A stretch of DNA of 8,609 nucleotides from an uncultured Clostridia bacterium (GTDB lineage: Bacteria > Bacillota > Clostridia > HGM11514): NCBI GenBank assembly GCA_902478725.1, contig CABSMD010000098.1, positions 1 to 8,609 on the forward strand, read 5' to 3'. The notes under the pieces were generated by a model. It had not been told where the DNA came from. It searched no databases and worked only from the letters and a program-made list of their open reading frames with translations. Positions 1 to 7,297 of this stretch are shown piece by piece (within the stretch, counting starts at the first letter, position 1; every line of letters starts with the position of its first letter). The position numbers and the translations under genes are program-made.

Positions 1-1
1 G

Positions 2-466
2 TTCTGGGGCAGCCTGTTTTTTATCTTTATGAGCTTTGCGGCTCTGTCAACCGTAATTGCCGTGTTCGAAAACATTGTCTCTTTCGCGACCGATTTGTTT
101 GGATGGTCGAAAAAAAAGGCCTCTTTGGTCAATATCTTTGTAGTTTTTGTGTTCTCCCTCCCCTGCACGCTGGGTTTTAGCCTGTTAAGCGGTGTTGCTC
201 CGCTGGGGGCGGGCAGTACGATACTGGATTTAGAAGATTTTATCGTCAGCAATAACCTCCTGCCGCTCGGCGCTCTGGTCTATCTGATGTTCTGCGTCAG
301 CCGGTATGGCTGGGGTTGGGATAGTTTCCTGCACGAGGCCAACAGCGGGAAGGGAATTCGCTTCCCGACAAAATCCCTCTTTTACTTTAAATATATATTG
401 CCTGTTATCTTCTTTATTATCTTTTTGCAGGGATATATTGAAAAATTTTTGACAGCTTTCTCCTAA
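2..466 (+). CDS. Sodium-dependent transporter, NSS/SNF family, C-terminal fragment
   Basis: This is the C-terminal 154 residues of a sodium-coupled amino-acid or solute symporter of the NSS (SLC6/LeuT-type) family in the cytoplasmic membrane. The reading frame is open to the left edge, beginning FWGSLFFIFMSFAALSTVIA, so the gene is partial and the Met at position 29 is internal. Seen: a helix matching LeuT TM8, whose AALST aligns with the AGLTS stretch supplying the second sodium site (fragment residues A13, S16, T17). Further hydrophobic helices lie near fragment residues 40-60 and 80-103, and a last one near 130-148. The protein ends soon after that helix, which suggests an 11-helix bacterial form like MhsT rather than a 12-helix one; this is inference because the N-terminal part is missing. 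The substrate cannot be told. It is convergent with the glycosidase operon and probably independent of it. Confidence 0.87.
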   Translation, partial: FWGSLFFIFMSFAALSTVIAVFENIVSFATDLFGWSKKKASLVNIFVVFVFSLPCTLGFSLLSGVAPLGAGSTILDLEDFIVSNNLLPLGALVYLMFCVSRYGWGWDSFLHEANSGKGIRFPTKSLFYFKYILPVIFFIIFLQGYIEKFLTAFS

Positions 467-476
467 CTCGATTGTC

Positions 477-522
477 AAAAGAATAAAGCAAAGCACGCTG
501 CATGAAATTTCATGCAGCGCGC
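477..522 (-). terminator. Intrinsic terminator of the fucosidase / giant SLH-protein operon
   Basis: Positions 496-519 form a perfect 24-base palindrome (12-bp stem, minimal loop), extended by two more pairs at 493-494/521-522 across one mismatch. On the minus strand it is followed by a T-rich tract (TTTGCTTTATTCTTTT, complement of 477-492). It lies about 25 bases beyond the stop codon of the giant gene. On the plus strand the flank after the stem has no T-run, so it would be a weak terminator for the transporter, but it sits between two convergent genes and may act on both. Confidence 0.75.
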
Positions 523-547
523 TCTATAAAAAGGAGATGGAAGTAAG

Positions 548-3500
548 CTAAATTATGTCAAGCAGACGTTTGAGCAAAGAAACCGCCTGTGCGCGGGTCG
601 TGTTATCCTGCGGCACAAAGGTATCCTCTGTCATCCCGCTGATCAATCCTGCGCTTGTAGCTGTGTCTACATAGGATCTCGCCCAATCGGAGATTTCTTC
701 GATATCCACAAATTTCCCGATACCGCCGGCAGCGGGCTTTCCTCCGTGGAACGCATAAGTCTTGGCAATGATGACAGCCATTTCTTCCCGGGTGATGAGA
801 TCATCCGGCCGAAAGGTTCCGTCGTATCCCACGATCAGTCCCGCATTTGCCGCGGCATTCACATATGGGTAATACCATTCATTCTCTGACGTATCGGAAA
901 ATCCTGCCGGTACACTGCTCGACAGGCCAAGCGCCTTGGAAATTAGGGTGGCGAACTCCGCGCGCGTTACAGCGCGATCCGGCTCAAATACTGTGTCGGT
1001 TACACCGGACACGATTCCCTTCGCTGCCATGGCTTCGATGTCATCCTTCGCCCAATGCCCTACTATATCAACAAAAGTCTTTGTTGTATCATTTCCCAGT
1101 ATTAAACCGCTGCCCGAAGTGTTATGACCGGTAGTATCCGTTCCGGAATTTCCTTGATAAGACGGGACGGTGGCCGTTACGTCTTCCTGATAGAAGGTTA
1201 TAGTGTAAGTCAATGTGACCAAGCCGTCCTCCGATATTACCGTAACCCTGCCTTTGCCGGCGGAAGAGGAAGGCTGCGTGATTTCAATCGTGGCGTTTTC
1301 GTCCAGCGGCGTTGCGCTGATCACCGGGATCTGCGAACCCTCCGTGCGGTATCGGTAGCTTGTTCGGGTGCTCTTAAAGCCGCTGATCGTTTTCCCGTCC
1401 ACCTGCAGGTCCGCAAGCTGTGCCTCCGGTGAGGGGGCACGCAACAAGGCGGAAACAAACTCGCCTCCAACAGTACTCCAAACGGCTGTCTGCTGTTCAT
1501 TCACCGCAAACCTTCCGTAAACATTTCCGTTTAAGGCGGTTGCCGCATCCTCTGCCATCGAATAAGTTACCGCGCTTGCCTTCTTGCCGTCAACATAGAG
1601 CACGGTTTCCGAAGACGGGCTGTCCATTAGGATTCGGACCGGCTTATTAAATGTCTCTCCGTTGCTGCCTATCACCAATACCGCGTTTGCCGTGCCGAAG
1701 AATTCCGCCCCGGTCGAACCCGGCGCGCTGATTGTGAGCTTCCCGTCAGAAACCACCGTGCCTTGGGCAATATCGACAGTGTATACCGCTCCATCCGTAT
1801 GCATAACGGCCGTGGTCTGGGGCGCTGTTGAATCCTCAAATACGAAGGTACAGCTCGTGTTTTGCACCGTAACATTCGCCTTGGGCAATCCGGCAGGTAT
1901 GACAATGGAGTCGCCCGTGGTGGTCTCCTTCGTAATAACGCTGTCCGCGAATTTCTGGTAGGCCTGGTTCAGCGCTGCAGCCGCCAATGCGGTCTCCCCC
2001 GCCTCAGCCGCCTTTGCCGTTTCTACCGCTTCCTTCATCTGAGCAACCGCTTCTGCAGTAAAATTCCCCAGTTTGTTTCCGATCGTGACCGCCGCCAGAC
2101 GTTCCTCAATCGAGACAATGACCGATTCTAAGGCTTCCCTGCCGGTGATGACGGCAAACGCTTCCGAAAGAGCAGGTTCGCCCCTTTGTCCATCAGCCGA
2201 TACCGGGGTTACTTCAAATTTGACATACTTTCCTTCCAGCTCCGGTGTAATGGTCAGGGATGTTTCGGTTGCACCATCAATGGCGGTATAAACGCCATCT
2301 GCCAGATTGGACACGAGCCAACGGTAGGCGGAATTCCCCTCCGCGTCCCGTTCGGCGTCATGATAATCATACGCGCCATAGAGAGTGAGAGACTGCTGTA
2401 AGTTACCATAAATTTCAACATTGCCGGCCTGGGGCTTTTGGTTTGACATACCGTCGTTTGTTCCGATCTCTCCAAACGGAATCGCCTCAAAGCCTTCATA
2501 ATCGTCGTATACCTTGTCTGTCAATGTATAGTCTCCGCCGTCATAGTCCACAAACAGCGCCTTATTCGAGTCCGACTTGGAATACACCTTATTATCCTTG
2601 ATGCCGGTCGGATTGTACGGCGTGTAACCTGCTTTATACCAGTATCCGCCATGTTCTTCGCTTGGCTGTTCATCCATATAGACCACTATATTTTTAGTGA
2701 ACGTATTGCCGTGATGAACGACAGAATCCGGATTCGACTCCATGTTTTCCTTGGTGGTGAGCGCCAGCCATGGCCAGCGCGAGGTATACTGTTCGTTTGT
2801 GTTTACCAGACCGACGGTTGCCGAATTCAGCAAATCCTTTCTCCACTGGTCTGTCGATACCGACGCCATATATAAGGTAGTCGGCGCATCGATAAACAGG
2901 TTGTTGGTGTAGGAATTGAGCTGTCCGCGGAATATCTTGTTCACCTCACAGGAGGCAACGCCCGGGCCGAATACATTGCCGTGTACTGACACATCGCTGC
3001 TGCCGTCGTCAAAGAAGGTACAGCAGGGGCTATACGTCCTTGACAACGGATTTCCCACGTCATAAAAATGATTGTAGCGTATCACGGTACCGTGATCCTG
3101 ATGCCGCCGTCCGGTATAGATCGCCCCCATGTCGGCGGCGTTTAGGCAGACATCGTGCAAGACATTGTTCTCAATCACATGCATGCTGCCCCAGAACTGG
3201 ATGGCCTGGTGTGGGGTGTTGTATATTTCATTGTTGTTCACCCGGTTGCCGATCCCCTGTAAGTCGACCGCCGGCGAATAGCTTTGCTTGAGCAGGGAGA
3301 AATCGTGAATCGTACAATTGCTAACAAAATTGTTGCCATAAACAAAATTTTGCTCATCGCCGCCGACTAAGTTGATCGCACCGATTCCGGTATATGACAC
3401 AGTGCTGTTTTTGATCCCGCTGTTGTACACGTTTTTAAAATCCGCAGCCTTGTACTCAAATCCGCGGAGCTCGCAGTTATCGATCACATTGTTGGTTCCG

Positions 3501-6500
3501 CCGTTTATGACGACGCCGTTTTGCTGGCCGCCTGCAACCTCAATGCCATACAGGGTTACATAAGAGGTATTGTTCATCGAAATCAGGTCAAAATTTGACC
3601 TTGACATTTCGATTTTCGCGTCTGGGTTGTTGGTCAAAGGATAGATATAAAGCTTTTTGTCTGCACGGTCAATGTACCATTCGCCCGGTTCGTCAAGCTC
3701 CTCATACACATTCCAGAAACGGAAGGTGCGGTGCTCTTTTCTCATCACGCCATACTGGGTATTGCGGTCTTCGCGGGCGGTGATCTGGTTCTTCTCTTTA
3801 TTCAGTGTGACATAACGCGCCGCGGAGTACCAATCATACTTCCAATACCCTTCCGCGATGATCTCGTTTAGGTTCACGCTCCAGTCCGCGGCTTCCTTCG
3901 TGACACTGTCGTCGTACTGTACCGTGAACGCCTTCGCATCGTCATACTCTTCGTTGCCGGGGTTTGTTCCTTGATATCCCTCTTGCTTCGGCGCGCAGTA
4001 GAAGGTCGGCCATTCAGAACTATAGATGCTGTTCGGCCAACGGGAGAGGTGCATGACCTCGCCGTCAAAAATGATGATTGGCGTCTTGATCACCGAATCC
4101 GCGCCTATGATGGGGTATTCCGCCACATCGCCTACCCCGATCTCGTCTAAGTCGGCGACCATGACATTCTTCTGCGCCTCAGCGGATTTGAGCTTATCCT
4201 TCATCTTGCCTTCAACATTCTTGAATTTCTTATAATCAATGTCGGTATGGCCGCTGATCACCACCCGTTCATCCTGATAGTTCCGGTACACGATCGGCGC
4301 GTCCTCTCTGCCGCCATCCTCCTCGTTCAGCAAAAAGGTCTGCTCCAGGTCGTAGGTACCGCCTCTTACGTATACTGTTGCGCCGCCCTCCGGCAAAGCG
4401 ACGGTACGCAGGGTATCCCGCGCCTTTTCCAGCGTCCGAAACGGCGCCTCCAAAGATCCGTTGTTGTTGTCGTCGCCGTCCGTCGATACAAAATAGCTGA
4501 GATTGGAGGCGATCTTGATTGCGTTTGAAACAACGCCTTCTCCGACCAATCCGTTCTGGTCAACAGGATATACTGTTGCGCGGATATATTTTCCACGGTG
4601 TGCAGCCGTCAGCTGTAATGCGGTCTCCCGGCTGTCCGCCAGCCCTGTATAGGGGCCGTCCGCGATATCCGCGGCTTCCCATATGGCATAGGTTCCGCCC
4701 TCTTCGGCGCCGTCATCCGGCTTTTCATAGGTATAGGATACCGTGAACGTTCCGCCCACCTGCGCGCTGCCGCCCAGCGTTACGCCCTTCGCCTGCGGCT
4801 CCATCCGGCCGCCCTTGACCGGCCCGATCACGTCCGATGTAATCTCGTTGCTTTCAGACGGTTCCTCCACAGCATAGGTTTTCAGTACCGCGCGGATATA
4901 TTTTCCTACCAGCGCTTTATCCAGTACTAACGTATCCTCGCTTCCCTCCGCTATCTCGGTCCAGCCGGTCTCGCCATCATCGGACGTCTGCCACTTGATT
5001 ACCCGGCGGGAAATATCCTCCGCATCGTCGTTCTCGTCATAATAATCGTAATTCAGGGTGATACGCTGTCCTTCCGCCGTCGCGCCGCTTACTACCGCGT
5101 TTGAAACGACAGGCGCCGTAGGCGTGTAGACAAAGGTTACTGAAATATTAGCGGGTTCGTTGATCGTGCCAAGCGACACTTTTTGCTCCAGTCCGGTGAA
5201 CAGGCCGGTCTTATCAACGCCGTCCATCAATACCTGTCCGATGGAATAGCCCTCCTCCGCTACGATAGAAAACGCAACTTCCTCATCCTCGGCAAACGAG
5301 ACCTGGCGTTCGAGCGCGACGGAATCCTTGGTAATATAGCCGTTGTCAAACGAGACCGCGCCGCCCTTGCCCACCGTGAAGGTTACAGGGTTGACCGCAG
5401 CGCTGTATGAGATAAAGTTATCCAGCGAGACCGGCGTCCCCGCCGCAGTCGGCATCACGCGGATCCGGCCGATGTTTCCCGCGTACAGGTCATCGTCGAA
5501 TGTGAGTCCCATACCAAGATTTTTCGCCTCGTCCGCCTTTTCACCCAAGGTTCCGTCCTCATTGAGGCGGTATACCGCCATATCAAAACTTCCGGCCGTC
5601 ATGTTGACCGTCAGGTGCAGGCGGTACCAGCTATCCGTTCGGATACCGATATTATTGATATCCATCGCGTTGATGCGGAATAGATTCGGTGTGTATACGG
5701 TGGCATCTCCGTTTTCTGTCTGTGGATGACGCCGGTTCAAAACAAAGGTCGGCGTCAGCTGCGTGGCCCCCACGTTGGTCTTGATATCCCAATCAAAGGA
5801 GGACACTCCGTAAAGTCCTTTTCCGTCTCCCAAAATATTGATCGGGTAATGGAAGAGGTCATACCGCACCGAATTGGTTTTGATCGAGAGATATTTACTC
5901 CTATCCCCGATTGTTTTCGTTTCATGAGTGAAATCCGAGCAGTCGGCAAGCCCCGCCGTAAAACCGACCCCGGTATTGTAATCCTGGAAATCGACCGCCG
6001 TGCTGCCCAAAAGGATGCTTGGGCTGAACGTCCGCCTTGTAACCGGTCCCACACTGTCGGATTCCGCCACATTGCTTGCAAACGGCTCCTCCTGTGCATA
6101 AGCAGTAACCAAAACCCTGATATACTTGTCCACCAGTCCGCTATCCAAAGTCAGGGTTTTATCCTGCGCTCCGGTAATATCCGTCCAGTTACCCCCTCCA
6201 TCGGGGGAGGATTGCCAAACCACCTCCAGGCGGGTCTCATCCTCCGGATCGCCGTTTGCGTCAAAGTAAGAGTAAGTAAACGACAATACGTTTCCTTGCG
6301 TACATTCGCCCGTGATCCTCACATGGGAGACAATGGGCGCCGCTGCTTCGTCCTGACGGAAGGCCACCGAGACCTGCGTTGCGTCTGTGAGTCTTCCTGC
6401 CGAGGCAGTTTTTCCATCCACAAACAGGCTCGTTTTGTCCTCGCCGCCGATCAGCACCGAATCCAGCTCGTAGCCATCCTCCGACTGTACCGAAAAGGTC

Positions 6501-7297
6501 AGGTCCTCGTCCGCGGCAACCGCGGCTTCGCGGGCGATACCGAGGGAATCTGCCGTAATGTCCATCTCCCCCACCATGACGCTGCCGCCCTGGCTGACGG
6601 TGAAAGAAGCAGTGTTGATATCTGTGTTGTACGAAACAAAGTTGTCAAACCCGATTGCGCCGCCGGTTGCCGTCGGCATCAGACGGATACGGGTCATTTT
6701 GCCGGCCTTCTGTGCGTCGGTCAGATTACCCAGGCCCAAGTTCCGCTTTTCGCCGGCCTTTTCGCCCAACGTACCATCCTCCTTGAGCTTGTAGATCGCC
6801 ATGTCAAACGTACCGTTGGGCAGATCCACCCTCATGCGGATACGGTACCAGGCAGCGGTATCGATCGCGATACCGTTGACGTCGTTCGCTGTAAAATGGA
6901 ACAGATTTGGGGAATAAAAGGTGCTCCCATCCGTCCCATTGATGATAAACGTCGGTGTTAAACGGGCGGCGTTTGCGCTGGCGATAAAATCCCAGTCATA
7001 CATGGAAACGCCCGTCAGCCCTTCGCCGTTGCCCAAGATGTTGACCGGATAATAGTATAAGCTATAATCAACACCGGTCGTAACGATCTGGGTGTACTTG
7101 CTCCTGTCGCCTGTGGTTTTGGTTTCGTGCGTAAACGCCGTCCCCGCGGCGCTGCCGGCAGTGAAACCGATCCCGGACTCATGGTCAAAAAAATCCACGA
7201 CCGGGGCGCTTTTTTGTGACGGAACAGACTGTGCCAGCACCGTCAGGCCGCCTACTGCCAATAGCATGGCCAGCAACAACGATAGATACTTCTTCAC
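548..7297 (-). CDS. Secreted SLH-anchored multimodular right-handed beta-helix protein, putative glycoside hydrolase (GH141/GH120-like)
   Basis: A 2249-residue surface protein, probably acting on complex glycans. Residues 1-22 are a Sec signal peptide (MKK, hydrophobic core, cleavage likely after VLA). Residues 31-420 and 430-827 are two copies of a block: a beta-rich unclassified module, a divergent InlB/Flg_new-type repeat (around 230-314, 636-724) and an Ig-like module. A third Ig-like module covers 834-928. The right-handed beta-helix covers about 934-1610 and is the likely catalytic part. Then come a fourth Ig-like module (1621-1716), a FIVAR-like helical segment (1718-1790), an unassigned beta domain (1793-1949), a cadherin-like domain (1954-2037), a Ser/Thr/Gly linker and three SLH domains (2075-2249). 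The start is GTG, eight bases after AAAAGGAG, and overlaps the fucosidase stop as GTGA. SLH domains are known to bind pyruvylated secondary cell-wall polymer. The enzymatic activity is inferred only; a non-catalytic adhesin or a polysaccharide lyase is possible. Confidence 0.85.
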   Translation of the reverse strand: MKKYLSLLLAMLLAVGGLTVLAQSVPSQKSAPVVDFFDHESGIGFTAGSAAGTAFTHETKTTGDRSKYTQIVTTGVDYSLYYYPVNILGNGEGLTGVSMYDWDFIASANAARLTPTFIINGTDGSTFYSPNLFHFTANDVNGIAIDTAAWYRIRMRVDLPNGTFDMAIYKLKEDGTLGEKAGEKRNLGLGNLTDAQKAGKMTRIRLMPTATGGAIGFDNFVSYNTDINTASFTVSQGGSVMVGEMDITADSLGIAREAAVAADEDLTFSVQSEDGYELDSVLIGGEDKTSLFVDGKTASAGRLTDATQVSVAFRQDEAAAPIVSHVRITGECTQGNVLSFTYSYFDANGDPEDETRLEVVWQSSPDGGGNWTDITGAQDKTLTLDSGLVDKYIRVLVTAYAQEEPFASNVAESDSVGPVTRRTFSPSILLGSTAVDFQDYNTGVGFTAGLADCSDFTHETKTIGDRSKYLSIKTNSVRYDLFHYPINILGDGKGLYGVSSFDWDIKTNVGATQLTPTFVLNRRHPQTENGDATVYTPNLFRINAMDINNIGIRTDSWYRLHLTVNMTAGSFDMAVYRLNEDGTLGEKADEAKNLGMGLTFDDDLYAGNIGRIRVMPTAAGTPVSLDNFISYSAAVNPVTFTVGKGGAVSFDNGYITKDSVALERQVSFAEDEEVAFSIVAEEGYSIGQVLMDGVDKTGLFTGLEQKVSLGTINEPANISVTFVYTPTAPVVSNAVVSGATAEGQRITLNYDYYDENDDAEDISRRVIKWQTSDDGETGWTEIAEGSEDTLVLDKALVGKYIRAVLKTYAVEEPSESNEITSDVIGPVKGGRMEPQAKGVTLGGSAQVGGTFTVSYTYEKPDDGAEEGGTYAIWEAADIADGPYTGLADSRETALQLTAAHRGKYIRATVYPVDQNGLVGEGVVSNAIKIASNLSYFVSTDGDDNNNGSLEAPFRTLEKARDTLRTVALPEGGATVYVRGGTYDLEQTFLLNEEDGGREDAPIVYRNYQDERVVISGHTDIDYKKFKNVEGKMKDKLKSAEAQKNVMVADLDEIGVGDVAEYPIIGADSVIKTPIIIFDGEVMHLSRWPNSIYSSEWPTFYCAPKQEGYQGTNPGNEEYDDAKAFTVQYDDSVTKEAADWSVNLNEIIAEGYWKYDWYSAARYVTLNKEKNQITAREDRNTQYGVMRKEHRTFRFWNVYEELDEPGEWYIDRADKKLYIYPLTNNPDAKIEMSRSNFDLISMNNTSYVTLYGIEVAGGQQNGVVINGGTNNVIDNCELRGFEYKAADFKNVYNSGIKNSTVSYTGIGAINLVGGDEQNFVYGNNFVSNCTIHDFSLLKQSYSPAVDLQGIGNRVNNNEIYNTPHQAIQFWGSMHVIENNVLHDVCLNAADMGAIYTGRRHQDHGTVIRYNHFYDVGNPLSRTYSPCCTFFDDGSSDVSVHGNVFGPGVASCEVNKIFRGQLNSYTNNLFIDAPTTLYMASVSTDQWRKDLLNSATVGLVNTNEQYTSRWPWLALTTKENMESNPDSVVHHGNTFTKNIVVYMDEQPSEEHGGYWYKAGYTPYNPTGIKDNKVYSKSDSNKALFVDYDGGDYTLTDKVYDDYEGFEAIPFGEIGTNDGMSNQKPQAGNVEIYGNLQQSLTLYGAYDYHDAERDAEGNSAYRWLVSNLADGVYTAIDGATETSLTITPELEGKYVKFEVTPVSADGQRGEPALSEAFAVITGREALESVIVSIEERLAAVTIGNKLGNFTAEAVAQMKEAVETAKAAEAGETALAAAALNQAYQKFADSVITKETTTGDSIVIPAGLPKANVTVQNTSCTFVFEDSTAPQTTAVMHTDGAVYTVDIAQGTVVSDGKLTISAPGSTGAEFFGTANAVLVIGSNGETFNKPVRILMDSPSSETVLYVDGKKASAVTYSMAEDAATALNGNVYGRFAVNEQQTAVWSTVGGEFVSALLRAPSPEAQLADLQVDGKTISGFKSTRTSYRYRTEGSQIPVISATPLDENATIEITQPSSSAGKGRVTVISEDGLVTLTYTITFYQEDVTATVPSYQGNSGTDTTGHNTSGSGLILGNDTTKTFVDIVGHWAKDDIEAMAAKGIVSGVTDTVFEPDRAVTRAEFATLISKALGLSSSVPAGFSDTSENEWYYPYVNAAANAGLIVGYDGTFRPDDLITREEMAVIIAKTYAFHGGKPAAGGIGKFVDIEEISDWARSYVDTATSAGLISGMTEDTFVPQDNTTRAQAVSLLKRLLDII
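551..1075 (-). repeat. Three SLH domains (cell-wall anchor) at the C-terminus of the giant protein
   Basis: Residues 2075-2124 (FVDIVGHWAKDDIEAMAAKG ... TRAEFATLI), 2131-2182 (GFSDTSENEWYYPYVNAAAN ... ITREEMAVII) and 2195-2249 (KFVDIEEISDWARSYVDTAT ... TTRAQAVSLL). All three keep the TR pair of the ITRAE-type motif, whose Arg is important for binding wall polymer in studied SLH proteins. They sit at the extreme C-terminus, the usual position for surface enzymes displayed by this route. Confidence 0.93.
2468..4498 (-). other. Right-handed parallel beta-helix domain with inserted beta-sandwich (within the giant protein)
   Basis: Residues about 934-1610. It opens with the entry motif YFVSTDGDDNNNGSLEAPF followed by TLEKARDTL and VYVRGGTYDL, the usual start of secreted beta-helix glycosidases. 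Residues about 1050-1230 break the helix and include GEWYIDRADKKLYIYP, matching the beta-sandwich insert known in GH120/GH141-type proteins. From 1240 to 1470 come PbH1-type coils with Asn-rich turns (NNVIDN, NRVNNNEI, HVIENNVL, TVIRYNHF). Candidate catalytic acids lie in MGAIYTGR (D1389 just before) and FFDDGSS (D1430, D1431). From memory, the two aspartates proposed as catalytic in the Bacteroides GH141 fucosidase BT1002 also lie about 41 residues apart; this needs checking. Family membership at CAZy level is unproven. Confidence 0.72.
4817..6010 (-). repeat. Internal duplication, copy 2 of the A-B-C module block
   Basis: Encodes residues 430-827, in the same order as copy 1: module A (430-633; FTHETK, GDRSKY, YPINILG, LTPTF, SLDNFISY), module B (636-724; GGAV, EEGYSIGQVLMDGVDKT) and Ig-like module C (727-827; IKWQTSDDGE, VGKYIRAVL). 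The tandem copies are offset by about 401 residues, separated by a short linker, and clearly diverged, so the duplication is not recent. Copy 2 carries a small insertion near residues 521-533 (RRHPQTENG) relative to copy 1. Confidence 0.8.
6038..7207 (-). repeat. Internal duplication, copy 1 of the A-B-C module block
   Basis: Encodes residues 31-420. Module A (31-229) contains FTHETK, GDRSKY, YPVNILG and LTPTF and ends in a GFDNFVSY strand, reading as a carbohydrate-binding-like beta sandwich with no family I can name. Module B (about 230-314) has the GGSV and EDGYELDSVLIGGEDKT features of InlB B / Flg_new repeats. Module C (318-418) is Ig-like with a VVWQSSPDGG core and DKYIR signature. Residues 45-104 match residues 446-505 of copy 2 at 38 of 60 positions by hand count, without gaps. 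Confidence 0.8.

Noticed and set aside
230..496. An 88-codon minus-strand open frame opposite the transporter
   Set aside because: It is antisense to a recognised NSS coding region, would span the terminator hairpin flank, and shows no family signature.
531..667. AAGGAG at 531-536 on the plus strand followed by small open frames (ATG at 536 or 554)
   Set aside because: The first frame is only four codons, and the second starts too far from the site and is antisense to the SLH region. The purine run is probably chance.
5343..6794. Two similar plus-strand open frames (5343-5729 and 6558-6794)
   Set aside because: Their likeness comes from the duplicated A modules read in antisense, not from a real gene family.
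5726..6961. A 411-codon open frame on the plus strand, antisense to the giant gene
   Set aside because: It lies wholly inside the duplicated region of the giant gene, has no domain-like pattern, and is rich in Arg, His and Cys as expected from a shadow frame. The sense frame has a signal peptide and recognisable domains.
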